Positions 1 through 7,531 of a stretch of 64,000 bases of DNA are shown here, one piece after another. Origin of the DNA: Flavobacteriales bacterium UBA7666. GTDB lineage: Bacteria > Bacteroidota > Bacteroidia > Flavobacteriales_D > Crocinitomicaceae. The stretch is from positions 162,446 to 226,445 of the forward strand of contig DLHO01000026.1 in the NCBI GenBank assembly GCA_002483265.1, written 5' to 3'. Below the pieces are notes generated by a model that was given only the letters and a program-made list of their open reading frames with translations, was not told the DNA's origin and searched no databases. The position numbers and the translations under genes were made by a program. Within the stretch, counting starts at the first letter, position 1, and each line of letters opens with the position of its first letter.

Positions 1-2
1 AC

Positions 3-341
3 AAACCGAATAAAAGTGTTTTATACCTCATTTGGAAAAATCCGTATCTCGCAGCCGGAACAAATACGTTCATTGATTCGATGTTGGAGTTGCTGGGCTT
101 CAAAAATGCATTGGATCAAGATCGCTACCCGGAAGTGGATTTAACAAAACTGAATCCTGATTTTATTTTTCTGAGTTCGGAACCGTTTCCTTTCAAAGAA
201 AAACACGTCGAAGAGCTAAAGAATCAATTTCCTGAAAGTCAGGTTGTTTTGGTTGATGGAGAATACTTTTCCTGGTATGGATCGCGCTTGATCGAAGCAC
301 CTGCTTATTTTGAACAATTGTTAAATGAGTTGCAAGCTTGA
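3..341 (+). CDS. Substrate-binding protein, C-terminal part (partial)
   Basis: The reading frame is open from the window edge, so the start lies outside; the in-frame ATG at 81 is internal. The visible 112 residues contain the segment YLIWKNPYLAAGTNTFIDSM followed by LGFKNAL, which resembles the C-terminal lobe of helical-backbone metal/cobalamin receptors of ABC importers (BtuF/TroA fold). Family knowledge would place it in the periplasm handing a metal complex to an ABC permease, but no transporter partner is visible here. The family call is by pattern only; the ligand is unknown. Confidence 0.6.
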   Translation, partial: KPNKSVLYLIWKNPYLAAGTNTFIDSMLELLGFKNALDQDRYPEVDLTKLNPDFIFLSSEPFPFKEKHVEELKNQFPESQVVLVDGEYFSWYGSRLIEAPAYFEQLLNELQA

Positions 342-390
342 AAATGATTGACTGATAAGTCTTAAATTTATATCGCATATCTATTTTACC

Positions 391-834
391 ATGAAAAGAT
401 CATTCTTCACCTTTGTTTTATTTGCATGCGTTTACTTGGTTTCTGTTTCGTTCAAAGCTCCAAGTTATCATACGATCACTGTTAAAGTGACTAACATTCG
501 AAATAGTACCGGAAACATCCAGCTTCAAATTTTCCGAAGTGCGGAAAATTACAACAAGGGACTTGCTTGGAAAGTAAAGGTGGTTGATAAAAGTGAAATG
601 AAAAACAATTCACTCACTTGTACTTTCACCGGAATTGAAGAAGGAGAGTATGGAATGGCGCTTTTAGATGACGAAAATAAGAACAAGGAAATGGATTACA
701 CCATGTTCATGCCTGATGAAGGATTTGGCTTCGCGGATTATTATCATACTTCCTGGAGTAAACCGAAATACGAAAATTTTAAGTTTCAATTGAAAGACGA
801 CAAAACGATGACGGCAAAAGTACGTTACATTTAA
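391..834 (+). CDS. DUF2141 domain secreted protein
   Basis: A 147-residue protein with an N-terminal signal peptide (hydrophobic residues about 5-22). The rest matches the DUF2141 pattern: an Ig-like strand opening (TVKVTNIRNSTGNIQLQIF), a central GIEEGEYGMALLDDENKN segment and the conserved end with EGFGF and a PKYENFKF-like strand. Function of the family is unknown; the protein is probably periplasmic or surface-exposed. The start ATG is followed directly by the signal peptide. Its stop overlaps the stop of the convergent gene by 4 bases. Confidence 0.8.
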   Translation: MKRSFFTFVLFACVYLVSVSFKAPSYHTITVKVTNIRNSTGNIQLQIFRSAENYNKGLAWKVKVVDKSEMKNNSLTCTFTGIEEGEYGMALLDDENKNKEMDYTMFMPDEGFGFADYYHTSWSKPKYENFKFQLKDDKTMTAKVRYI

Positions 835-2207
835 TGAACGGAGAATCCGCCGATACTTTGATTGAAAAGGCTTAATGCGAAAACCATTTTACTCATTTCA
901 TGAAGCGGGTGCTTGTCTTTTCGGAACTTAATCTGCCCACTGATTGCATACAGATTTCCTTTCTTAGGTTTAATCTCAATATTAATCGATTCGGAACTTT
1001 TCAGAAACTCATTAAACGCTTTCACTGGCCCCATGTTTTCAATGAACGCAGTTACAAAAGTGCTGCCGAAAACCTTGGTGGATTTCTCTAAATGTCCTTT
1101 GATGAAAAATACGTCATTTCCGGAATAAGGGATAACTGCTTCGGGATCAACTCCAATGAAATAAGCATTTGCTGAAAGCTGCTTCAAGTGAAAGATGGTA
1201 TTTCCAAAGTTTAGAGTCAAATTTGGTCTGCGAACCGATTGCGGGAAAGCTTTCCACAAATCTTCTACCTTACATTCATGCTTGGATTGAATAATCAAAT
1301 TCATAACAGGAGTTGGCAAAAATCCAATAATACTTGGAAGACTGTCTTTCGGATCCTCCAGATACGTCCCCTTAAAGTCGACAGCATATGCTTCGATGTC
1401 TTTGAAGTGAGGAAGACCTTTGGGCAAAAAGTTTAACAACGTATCAGGCAATGCTTCCGGAATGAATCGGGAATAGATATATACTCCGGTTGGATTTAAA
1501 CCGAACTTTAGACTTGGATGTAATTTTTTGGGATAAGTAATTCCACCTTCCAGGTTGATGGACTCATCCTGATGCTGAATGGATAAGTTCATATTAGAGA
1601 AACCACTTTTTGCCGGAAGTTTTTTTAGATCGACAGCAATAAATTCATTCTTCTCAGGAGCAGCTTTTTGCAATTCTTTAAACGGAGAGTTTAAAATTTC
1701 TGAAACGTAGTTTTCTAATTCGCTTTGAGTTGATTTCCGACCACTGATTTGGCTGATATAAACTGCACAGTGCTCTTTCGCTTTTCCAAATTGATTCTTC
1801 CTGCAATAATCGGAAATGTGCTCATTAAAAGCCTTTGAATTGGTAGTTTGAACTGCAATAACCAGTAAATTCTTTTTTTCGCGCTCAATTCCAAAGATTA
1901 CAATGTCTTCCTGGAAATCGATGTGAAGTGATTTTTTAGTTGATTCGCCATTGATGTTTTCTTCAATCAATTCACGAACACTTTGGATGAATGCATCATC
2001 TTTTTCTGCAAATAAAGTATTGTAAACTTCCTTTTTAATAAAGGATTCGGCATCCAGACGCAAGATCCATTTAGTATCGTTTGGAATTGGAACCAATGGA
2101 TTGTTTTGGTTTGTTGAAAGTAAATTCAGACAAATAAAAATGAATAAACTGGAGGCTGTGAGTAGCACTACAAGGAAGGCTGCATAAAAGCGTTTTTTTA
2201 TTTGCAT
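831..2207 (-). CDS. Hypothetical protein with N-terminal membrane anchor
   Basis: 458 residues. Residues about 8-29 form one hydrophobic segment after a KKR start, so it is likely anchored in the inner membrane with a large periplasmic domain. I do not recognise a domain; the body is mixed alpha/beta with phrases such as NDTKWILRLDAESFIKKEVY and FIAVDLKKLPAKSGFSNMNLS, loosely like uncharacterised DUF3352-type proteins. It is divergent from the acyltransferase gene, with 41 bases between the starts. No function is assigned. Confidence 0.6.
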   Translation of the reverse strand: MQIKKRFYAAFLVVLLTASSLFIFICLNLLSTNQNNPLVPIPNDTKWILRLDAESFIKKEVYNTLFAEKDDAFIQSVRELIEENINGESTKKSLHIDFQEDIVIFGIEREKKNLLVIAVQTTNSKAFNEHISDYCRKNQFGKAKEHCAVYISQISGRKSTQSELENYVSEILNSPFKELQKAAPEKNEFIAVDLKKLPAKSGFSNMNLSIQHQDESINLEGGITYPKKLHPSLKFGLNPTGVYIYSRFIPEALPDTLLNFLPKGLPHFKDIEAYAVDFKGTYLEDPKDSLPSIIGFLPTPVMNLIIQSKHECKVEDLWKAFPQSVRRPNLTLNFGNTIFHLKQLSANAYFIGVDPEAVIPYSGNDVFFIKGHLEKSTKVFGSTFVTAFIENMGPVKAFNEFLKSSESINIEIKPKKGNLYAISGQIKFRKDKHPLHEMSKMVFALSLFNQSIGGFSVH

Positions 2208-2236
2208 GGCATAAAGGTAATTTTTTATTGAAATCG

Positions 2237-2244
2237 TAACTTTG
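2237..2244 (+). promoter_or_regulatory. Bacteroidota -7 promoter element, TAACTTTG
   Basis: A perfect TAnnTTTG match ending 4 bases before the ATG at 2249. The transcript would start at or within a few bases of the start codon, so the mRNA may be leaderless. I find no well-placed -33 TTG. Confidence 0.5.
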
Positions 2245-2248
2245 TTTC

Positions 2249-2800
2249 ATGGGAAAATTCTTTTTCTGGATACTTAAGCTATTCGGTTGGAAAATAGATG
2301 ATCATGTTCCAACTGGAGTAGATAAGGCCGTAGTAGTAATGGGGCCGCATACTTCTAACTGGGATTTTGTGATTGGAAAGATTGCATTTAGCCAATATAA
2401 AGTGAATGCAAAATTCTTAATTAAGAAGGATTTGTTCTTTTTTCCTCTGGGTTTTTTGCTCAAAGCAATGGGTGGGGTTCCTGTTGACCGGAAGAAAAAC
2501 AACAACATTACCGAACAAGCTGTGAACTATTTTAAAACACATGAGAAATGTTTCATGGTTTTCACGCCCGAAGGAACCAGGGGGTATCAGCCTAAATGGA
2601 AAAAAGGATTTTACTACATAGCTGAGCAGGCAAAAGTTCCCATTTATATTGGATACATTGATTATAAACGCAAAATCGGTGGATTTCATTCCTTGTTTAC
2701 TCCAACAGGTGATGTGGATGCAGATATACTCTATCTGAAAAGCGTTTTGTCACAGTACACAGGAAAAGTTCCTGAAAATGGTATTCGAAAGCCAGATTGA
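2249..2800 (+). CDS. 1-acylglycerol-3-phosphate acyltransferase family protein
   Basis: 183 residues, short for PlsC but with its motif set: H34-x4-D39 (HTSNWD, catalytic), GGVPVDR at about 75-81 (glycerol-phosphate binding) and FTPEGTRG at about 105-112. Expected reaction: transfer of an acyl chain from acyl-ACP or acyl-CoA to a lysophospholipid at the inner membrane. The GPHTSNWDF form is typical of the small acyltransferases of Bacteroidota, which may not be the housekeeping PlsC. The next gene starts inside its stop codon, so the two are translationally coupled. Confidence 0.85.
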   Translation: MGKFFFWILKLFGWKIDDHVPTGVDKAVVVMGPHTSNWDFVIGKIAFSQYKVNAKFLIKKDLFFFPLGFLLKAMGGVPVDRKKNNNITEQAVNYFKTHEKCFMVFTPEGTRGYQPKWKKGFYYIAEQAKVPIYIGYIDYKRKIGGFHSLFTPTGDVDADILYLKSVLSQYTGKVPENGIRKPD

Positions 2801-3591
2801 TGATGTCAGATTTTTTAAGAACGGTAAACGTTACCCGATACATTTCGCCTTTGAGAGAAGGAGGTTCGCTTCCAGCCTTAGTAGATGCGGACGATGATTT
2901 CAAGTACGTATTGAAATTCAGAGGCGCTGGCCACGGAGTGAAAGCATTGATTTCAGAATTTTTGGGTGGTGAAATTGCCCGCATGCTAGGATTCAAAGTT
3001 CCGGAATTGGTTTTTGTAAATCTGGATGAAGATTTCGGTCGCTCGGAAGCAGATGAAGAAATTCAGGATTTGCTGCGTGCAAGTCATGGATTAAATTTAG
3101 GTCTGCATTTTCTTTCCGGTGCCATAACATTTGATCCGGTGGTAACAAAAGTGGACGAAGAAATGGCTTCACGAATTGTTTGGCTGGATGCCTTTATCAC
3201 GAATATTGACCGTACTTTCCGGAATACGAATATGTTAATTTGGAAGAAAGAACTGTGGCTGATTGATCACGGTGCTTCCTTTTATTTTCATCATACATGG
3301 GAAAATTGGGAGAAAACGGCTCAAAGTAACTTCATCTATGTAAAAGATCACGTATTGCTTCCACAGGCATCTAAAATGGACGAGGCAGATGCATTTGGTC
3401 ATTCCAGGTTAAGTGAAGAGAAATTACACACGTTAGTAGACGCTATTCCTGAATCCTGGTTGATCTGGGAAGATCTGGAAGCAACACCGGACGAAATAAG
3501 AAAGGTGTACAAGCAGTTTTTGACCATTCGCCTGAATCACTCCGTCAATTTTGTAAACGAAGCTAAAAATGCCCGAAATGTTCTTATATGA
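2800..3591 (+). CDS. HipA-like kinase domain protein
   Basis: About 263 residues. I start it at the ATG at 2800, which overlaps the upstream stop as TGATG; an upstream TTG is less likely. Kinase-like features: LKFRGAGHGVKALISEFLGGEIARMLG (ATP-lobe helix), a WLDAFITNIDRTFRNTNML catalytic loop with D...N..R...N, and LIDHGAS standing in for the DFG/DFD metal-binding Asp. This matches the HipA_2 group rather than true HipA toxins: no HipB antitoxin is present. The downstream DUF3037 gene overlaps its 3' end, a pairing known from other bacteria. Substrate unknown. Confidence 0.75.
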   Translation: MMSDFLRTVNVTRYISPLREGGSLPALVDADDDFKYVLKFRGAGHGVKALISEFLGGEIARMLGFKVPELVFVNLDEDFGRSEADEEIQDLLRASHGLNLGLHFLSGAITFDPVVTKVDEEMASRIVWLDAFITNIDRTFRNTNMLIWKKELWLIDHGASFYFHHTWENWEKTAQSNFIYVKDHVLLPQASKMDEADAFGHSRLSEEKLHTLVDAIPESWLIWEDLEATPDEIRKVYKQFLTIRLNHSVNFVNEAKNARNVLI

Positions 3592-3952
3592 ATATGCCGT
3601 AATTCGTTTGGTTCCCATGGTGGAGCGCGAAGAATTCATCAATGTGGGGATTATTTTGTTTTCGAAGAAGCAAAAATTCATTCAAACCAAAATTGAACTT
3701 TCCGAAGAACGATTGAACTGGTTTAAATGCGAATTGGATCTGGATCAGATAAAAGCAAACCTGAAAGCATTTGAATTAATCGCTGCCGGAGCAAAAGCCG
3801 GCGGACCAATTGCCTGTGAAGAATTACCAGAGCGTTTTCGCTGGTTGACAGCAGTAAGAAGCTCCGTTATTCAAACTTCCAGGCCACATCCGGGTAAAAC
3901 GAATGATTTGGAGAAAGAAGTAGAGCGATTGTTTGCGGAGTATGTGGGATAA
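3569..3952 (+). CDS. DUF3037 domain protein
   Basis: 127 residues matching DUF3037 (FLYEYAVIRLVPMVEREEFINVGIILFS at the N-terminus, and FRWLTAVRSSVIQTSRPHPG near the end). It overlaps the HipA-like gene by 23 bases in another frame, implying coupled translation. HipA_2-DUF3037 pairs recur in many genomes with no established role. Two start codons are possible (3569 or 3578); the first is used here. Confidence 0.8.
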   Translation: MPEMFLYEYAVIRLVPMVEREEFINVGIILFSKKQKFIQTKIELSEERLNWFKCELDLDQIKANLKAFELIAAGAKAGGPIACEELPERFRWLTAVRSSVIQTSRPHPGKTNDLEKEVERLFAEYVG

Positions 3953-4016
3953 AACACCCTAAAAAAAGAAAAAATACTTAGCTAACTAGAAATTTAAGTT
4001 TACAATTCTCAAAAAC

Positions 4017-4985
4017 ATGCAGTCAGAAAAAAAAGAACACTCTTCAAAAAGGTTACATGCAAGGAACAGAAACCGGGACAGGTACGATTTGAATGCGCTT
4101 TTGATTTCTAATCCTGAATTGAAACAGTATGTGAAGCCCAATCATTTAGGGGGTGATTCTATCGATTTTTCAAGTCCGATGGCAGTGAAATTATTGAATA
4201 AATCCTTACTCAACCATTATTACGGAATAGCGAACTGGGATTTTCCTGATGAGAATTTATGCCCACCGATCCCCGGGCGGGCGGATTACCTTCATCACAT
4301 AGCTGATTTATTGGCTGAAAACAATTTTGGTGTCATTCCAACGGGAGAAACATTCATTTGCTTAGATATTGGAGTGGGAGCAAGTTGCATTTATCCCATT
4401 ATTGGTGTTACAGAATTTGCCTGGCAATTTATTGGAAGCGATATTGATCCAAAATCAATTGCGTCAGCGCAGCATATTGTTGATGCGAATAAATTACTTA
4501 AAAACAAGATTACGTTCAGGCTTCAAAAAAATCCAAGGGCTATTTTTAAGGAAATCATTGAAGATTCAGAAAAAATTGATTTAACAATTTGTAATCCTCC
4601 GTTTCATACTTCGCTGGAAAATGCTCAAGAAGGAACCCGTAGAAAAATCAAGAATCTATCAGGAAAAACAGAAAAAACGCCGGTACTTAATTTCGCAGGG
4701 AATGGAAATGAATTAGTCTTTAATGGCGGCGAATTTCAGTTTATTCAAAATATGATTTCGGATAGCAAAATGGTTTCAAAAAATTGTTTTTGGTTTTCAA
4801 CTTTGGTATCCAAACAATCGAATCTGAAAGGAATTTACGGATCATTGGAAAAAAATGGTGCAATTCAGATCAAAACGCTGGCTATGGGAACGGGAAACAA
4901 ATCCAGCAGAATTGTAGCCTGGACTTTTCTTTCTAAACAAGAACAAAAAGAATGGCGTGAAACGCGGTGGAAAAAACAAAATTAG
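4017..4985 (+). CDS. rlmF: 23S rRNA (adenine(1618)-N6)-methyltransferase RlmF
   Basis: 322 residues, the usual size of RlmF/YbiN. The order fits the family: an N-terminal RNRDRYDLNALL region, an SAM-binding glycine loop (CLDIGVGASCIYPI), an acidic GSDIDPKSIASA strand, and the catalytic N193-P-P-F196 motif of N6-adenine methyltransferases followed by HTSLENAQEGTRRK. It methylates A1618 of 23S rRNA before subunit assembly. Transcribed alone; no clear terminator separates it from the convergent small gene. Confidence 0.93.
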   Translation: MQSEKKEHSSKRLHARNRNRDRYDLNALLISNPELKQYVKPNHLGGDSIDFSSPMAVKLLNKSLLNHYYGIANWDFPDENLCPPIPGRADYLHHIADLLAENNFGVIPTGETFICLDIGVGASCIYPIIGVTEFAWQFIGSDIDPKSIASAQHIVDANKLLKNKITFRLQKNPRAIFKEIIEDSEKIDLTICNPPFHTSLENAQEGTRRKIKNLSGKTEKTPVLNFAGNGNELVFNGGEFQFIQNMISDSKMVSKNCFWFSTLVSKQSNLKGIYGSLEKNGAIQIKTLAMGTGNKSSRIVAWTFLSKQEQKEWRETRWKKQN

Positions 4986-5038
4986 TGCTCTTTGCTTTTT
5001 TTTAGATTATTGCGAAGAATTCACCTATTCGAAGTAAA

Positions 5039-5224
5039 TTACTTCTTAAAAGAATCCGTTCGTTTATCATACCCATATGGGCAGTGTCTACAGCCACTTT
5101 TACAACAATGCCCGCGTTTTAAATGATACTTTTCCGTAAAAACAATATAACCTTCCGGTGTATAATAAAAGTCTTCCGGATCTAAACCATTATTTTTGGG
5201 AAGTGGACGAAAATCATCATTCAT
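5039..5224 (-). CDS. DUF5522 small cysteine-rich protein
   Basis: 61 residues with the cluster C40-C41-x3-C45-x2-C48 in the context RGHCCKSGCRHCPYGYDK, typical of DUF5522 and related to the oxidoreductase-like N-terminal domain. The cysteines suggest a metal or Fe-S site, but none is proven. It is divergent from the PLP enzyme gene with only 20 bases between starts, so the promoters overlap. Confidence 0.8.
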   Translation of the reverse strand: MNDDFRPLPKNNGLDPEDFYYTPEGYIVFTEKYHLKRGHCCKSGCRHCPYGYDKRTDSFKK

Positions 5225-5244
5225 AATACAAAATTACACATTTC

Positions 5245-6147
5245 ATGGAGCTATTCGAAACTTCAAAGTCCATTTTACAGGAAATCCAGCTTGATCGGGT
5301 CAAGTTCCCGAATGTACGTTTGCTTGTAAAACGGGATGATTTGATCCATTCGGAAGTTTCAGGAAATAAATGGCGAAAGCTGAAGTACAACATTGAACTG
5401 GTCAACCATCAGAAGAAAGATGGTATTTTGACCTTCGGTGGTGCTTATTCGAATCATTTGCTGGCTGTTGCTGCGGCTTGTAAGTTGGCAGGATTGAAAT
5501 CCATAGGAGTTGTTCGTGGAGAAGAGCTAACTAGTGACAGCAATGAAAATCTGAAACGTTGTGCAGAATTGGGAATGGAATTGCTTTTTGTTTCCAGGGA
5601 ATCTTATGACGAGCGAAATGAAAAAAGCTGTCAGGAAGGCTGGAAGGAATCTCATCCGTCTTATTTGCTTGTACCTGAAGGAGGATCGAATTATTACGGG
5701 CTGGTTGGCTGTCAGGAAATTTGCAAGGAATTACCTGTTGAAATGGATCATTTGTTCGTAGCACAAGGAACAACAACAACTAGTTGCGGTTTATTAGTCG
5801 GTTTGGGAGAAAACACAACGCTTCATGTGGTTCCGGTTTTGAAAGGATTTGATGCAAAAGCAGAAATGCGTAAGCAGCTTTTCCCTTTTTTGATAGACGA
5901 GGAAACAATCACCGAACAGCTGGATAGAGTAGAAGTGCACCCCGAATTTCACTTTGGAGGCTACGGAAAATGGAATCAGGAACTCATTGATTTTATTTCG
6001 GATTGCAAAACTGAATATGATTTACCTTTAGATAAAATCTATACCGGGAAAGCATTTTACGCACTGATGGATTGGCTGGAAAAACAACAATTCCAGACTC
6101 CTCAAACAATCGTTTTTCTCCACACCGGCGGATTGCAGAATGGGTAA
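5245..6147 (+). CDS. ACC deaminase / D-cysteine desulfhydrase family PLP enzyme
   Basis: 300 residues of the fold-type II PLP family. The PLP lysine is expected at K42 in SGNKWRKLKYN; FGGAYSNHLLAVAAAC follows, and VAQGTTTTSCGLLVGL is the phosphate-binding loop. Members either open 1-aminocyclopropane-1-carboxylate or desulfhydrate D-cysteine; the sequence alone does not separate the two, and D-cysteine desulfhydrase is the more common activity in free-living bacteria. Monocistronic. Confidence 0.85.
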   Translation: MELFETSKSILQEIQLDRVKFPNVRLLVKRDDLIHSEVSGNKWRKLKYNIELVNHQKKDGILTFGGAYSNHLLAVAAACKLAGLKSIGVVRGEELTSDSNENLKRCAELGMELLFVSRESYDERNEKSCQEGWKESHPSYLLVPEGGSNYYGLVGCQEICKELPVEMDHLFVAQGTTTTSCGLLVGLGENTTLHVVPVLKGFDAKAEMRKQLFPFLIDEETITEQLDRVEVHPEFHFGGYGKWNQELIDFISDCKTEYDLPLDKIYTGKAFYALMDWLEKQQFQTPQTIVFLHTGGLQNG

Positions 6148-6150
6148 ATA

Positions 6151-6254
6151 TTTCCCACAGAGGAACACGGAAGAGCGCAGAAGTTTATTTTATGTACAGA
6201 GTTAAATTCAATACTCTGTATCTGTGTTCATCTGTGCACGTCCGTGGGAGAAAC
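6151..6254. repeat. Hairpin repeat with TTTCCC...GGGAGAA ends, copy 1
   Basis: Begins TTTCCCACAGA at 6151 and ends GTCCGTGGGAGAAA at about 6253, forming imperfect inverted ends. An inner perfect 8-bp stem pairs TACAGAGT (6195-6202) with ACTCTGTA (6213-6220). The left half, including GCGCAGAAGTTTATTTTA, resembles the element at 40645. It lies between convergent genes. Confidence 0.6.
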
Positions 6255-6255
6255 A

Positions 6256-6837
6256 TTATTTCATTTTCCACCCCCAGTTTTCTACTTTCTTTAACCACTT
6301 CTCTCTCATTTCCGGCTTGGAACCCTTAATAATCCCAATATAACTCACTTTCACAGGACTTACTCCGCAAAATTGAAGTGTAGAACGTTTCAATTGATTC
6401 ACACTTGGTCTTCTGAAATAGAACCGATAAAACCATCCCGGTTGATCCAAAGTGGTAATAATATGGGCTGTTTTTCCTTTTAGAAGTTTGTCCCAAAGAC
6501 TGGAGTTTTCGCGGTATTGAAAAGTAAATCCGGGAAGGAACAAGCGGTCAATGAATCCTTTGGTGATAGCTGGAAGTCCTCCCCACCAAACCGGATGGAT
6601 CCAAACGAGATGATCTGCCCATTTAATTTTCTCCCAGGCTTCTAGAAGATCCGGTTCCAATTCAGTGCGCTTCTGATAGCCAAATTGAAGGTTCGGGTTG
6701 AAATCCAAGTCTGCAATAACTATTTCCTTGATTTCAGCGCCTGAACTTTCAGCACCTTTTCTATATGCTGCTGCAATTCCAAAATTGAAAGATTCTTTAT
6801 TTGGATGTCCGTTGATGATTAAGATTTTCTTGCTCAT
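6256..6837 (-). CDS. NAD(P)H-dependent oxidoreductase (quinone reductase family)
   Basis: 193 residues of the flavodoxin-like NQO1/KefF/YwrO family. Visible motifs: KKILIINGHPNKESFNFG (flavin phosphate loop), WADHLVWIHPVWWGGLPAITKGFIDR (isoalloxazine contact region) and GFTFQY. It would carry FMN or FAD and reduce quinones or similar electrophiles by two electrons. The Crp/Fnr-type gene lies 54 bases upstream on the same strand and may control it. Confidence 0.87.
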   Translation of the reverse strand: MSKKILIINGHPNKESFNFGIAAAYRKGAESSGAEIKEIVIADLDFNPNLQFGYQKRTELEPDLLEAWEKIKWADHLVWIHPVWWGGLPAITKGFIDRLFLPGFTFQYRENSSLWDKLLKGKTAHIITTLDQPGWFYRFYFRRPSVNQLKRSTLQFCGVSPVKVSYIGIIKGSKPEMREKWLKKVENWGWKMK

Positions 6838-6891
6838 GATTTAATTTTAAGCAAAGCTACTTTCAAACGGTTCCTTAAAAAAGGACATTTG

Positions 6892-7461
6892 TCACAAAAC
6901 GATTTCCTTTCGGATCCGGCTTAAATGACGCTGTGTGATTCCAAGATAAGATGCCAGATGCTGCAACGAAATTTGCTGAATGTATTCCGGTTGATCTTCG
7001 ATCAGGTTTTGATACCGCTCTTGCGCAGAATCGCGCTGTAATTGAAATACACGTCCTTCCAATTCTAAATACTGTTGTTCAGCAATGATCTTCAGGAAAT
7101 GAATCCATGCCGGATTATTTGCTAATAACCGATCAATTTGATCTTTGGGAATGACCAATAGTTCCGCATCAGCAAGTGCCTGAATGTATTCGACACTTCC
7201 GTTTCCGGTAATGAAAGCAGAATAGGCGGCGGCCATGTCGCCCGGAAAACGAAAACAATATGTCATTTCATTGCCATTTGGAGCAAGGTAGAATGAACGA
7301 AAAACACCGCTTTCAATGAATGCCACTTCCGAACATTTTTGTCCTTCCTGCACAAAGTATTCTCCTTTTTTTAACGTGCGTTTCGAAAACAGGAGAACTG
7401 CTTCTGCTATTTCTGCTTCCGTAAAAAGATTAAAATGTGCTAAGAATGATTTCAATTGCAT
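6892..7461 (-). CDS. Crp/Fnr family transcriptional regulator
   Basis: 189 residues. Residues about 25-115 form a cyclic-nucleotide-binding jelly roll (GEYFVQEGQKCSEVAFIESGVFRSFY, then FPGDMAAAYSAFITG), and the C-terminal part has a short winged helix (LQHLASYLGITQRHLSRIRKEI) with few residues beyond the recognition helix, as usual for Bacteroidota Crp-like proteins. No cysteine cluster for an Fe-S sensor is seen. Same strand as, and just upstream of, the flavoprotein, which is its likely target. Confidence 0.87.
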   Translation of the reverse strand: MQLKSFLAHFNLFTEAEIAEAVLLFSKRTLKKGEYFVQEGQKCSEVAFIESGVFRSFYLAPNGNEMTYCFRFPGDMAAAYSAFITGNGSVEYIQALADAELLVIPKDQIDRLLANNPAWIHFLKIIAEQQYLELEGRVFQLQRDSAQERYQNLIEDQPEYIQQISLQHLASYLGITQRHLSRIRKEIVL

Positions 7462-7483
7462 AGAAACGAAGTTAAAATAAAAA

Positions 7484-7511
7484 AAGGGTTAAACATTACT
7501 GCATAACCCTT
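7484..7511 (-). terminator. Intrinsic terminator of the delta-60 repeat gene
   Basis: 8-bp stem AAGGGTTA (7484-7491) with TAACCCTT (7504-7511) and a 12-base loop. On the minus strand it is followed by a T-rich tract (about 7485-7472). Confidence 0.75.
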
Positions 7512-7531
7512 CAATTCATTTTAAAAGCATC

